Part shown: one piece after another, positions 63,883-64,000 of the stretch
Layout of the letters: each line of letters begins with the position of its first letter
Numbering within the stretch: the first letter of the stretch is position 1
Origin: Carboxylicivirga sediminis
GTDB lineage: Bacteria > Bacteroidota > Bacteroidia > Bacteroidales > Marinilabiliaceae
Assembly: GCF_018156225.1 (NCBI RefSeq)
Contig: NZ_JAGTAR010000012.1
Coordinates: 62,001 to 126,000 of the forward strand
Length of the DNA: 64,000 nt
Direction: 5' to 3'
Made by a program: the position numbers and the translations under genes
Notes under the pieces: model-generated
Database searches by the model: none
The model's input: only the letters and a program-made list of their open reading frames with translations
Told to the model about the DNA's origin: nothing

Positions 63883-64000
63883 CTAGTTTAGTGTGCGTAA
63901 GTTTCCTGCCTGGCAATAAATACAGTTGTCCAGCGCATGTTTGCTAATATTCAACTTTTGGCATTCAATGCATTTATACCAGTAGTCATTGGAATGAAAG
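63883..64000 (-). CDS. C-terminal end of a second small Cys-rich protein
   Basis: A frame enters from the right edge and ends at the stop 63883-63885. It reads FHSNDYWYKCIECQK... with two CxxC pairs (YKCIECQK and NCIYCQ). Its stop is two bases before the next ATG, so it belongs to the same operon. Confidence 0.65.
   Translation of the reverse strand, partial: FHSNDYWYKCIECQKLNISKHALDNCIYCQAGNLRTLN

Overview
The window reads as a piece of a Bacteroidota chromosome, probably a marine or sediment member of the Bacteroidales/Marinilabiliales type. The lineage evidence is direct: a SusC/SusD pair with ECF sigma and FecR regulators, a type IX secretion C-terminal domain on a glycosidase, an exosortase N system, and a promoter of the TTTG-N20-TAnnTTTG kind. 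The family-level guess is only an inference. Most of the sequence is densely coding on the minus strand; no rRNA, tRNA, CRISPR array or complete mobile element was seen.

Region by region. 1-3.8 kb holds stress and sensor genes: a DUF5670-type small membrane protein, a universal stress protein, a cupin, a B12-binding radical SAM enzyme and an AraC-type regulator. 4.1-10.1 kb (+) is a four-gene mannoside cluster alternating GT4 glycosyltransferases with GH130 phosphorylase-like proteins, ended by a strong terminator. 10.3-13.9 kb is an AT-rich accessory patch with an ISAon1-type transposase remnant, a frameshifted FN3 lipoprotein gene and a small beta-barrel protein. 13.9-17.2 kb (-) is an operon of an NmrA-like reductase, an EanB-like rhodanese and an EgtD/EanA-like histidine methyltransferase, which together point to oxygen-independent ergothioneine synthesis. 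17.5-21.0 kb has an orphan ExbD and a BNR-4/GH88 polysaccharide pair.

21.4-41.8 kb (-) is the centre of interest: ECF sigma, FecR, a SusC with an STN signalling domain, SusD, a degenerate metallopeptidase-like lipoprotein, another lipoprotein, two M16 zinc peptidases and three paralogous exported thioredoxin-domain proteins. Four copies of one promoter-like motif (TGTCACTC-N14/15-TGCGTCATT) lie in front of fecR, the first M16 gene and two thioredoxin genes. The last three each sit just downstream of an intrinsic terminator. The whole 20 kb therefore looks like one cis-encoded ECF regulon of four transcription units, probably for capture and breakdown of a peptide or small disulfide-containing protein.

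42-50 kb (-) holds a CorA-like transporter; an exosortase N operon (membrane protein, winged-helix regulator, VIT-domain substrate, XrtN) with two matching palindromes; and a T9SS-exported clan GH-A glycosidase. 50-64 kb is mostly housekeeping: HrpB helicase, a GNAT with a Cys-rich tail, TrpB behind a complete tryptophan attenuator (leader peptide with tandem Trp codons, antiterminator pairing, terminator), an NfeD-type protease, Tag glycosylase, an M48 lipoprotein, an EamA transporter, an NAD(P)-binding DUF2867 protein, a photolyase, and a NifX-like protein with two small zinc-ribbon proteins.
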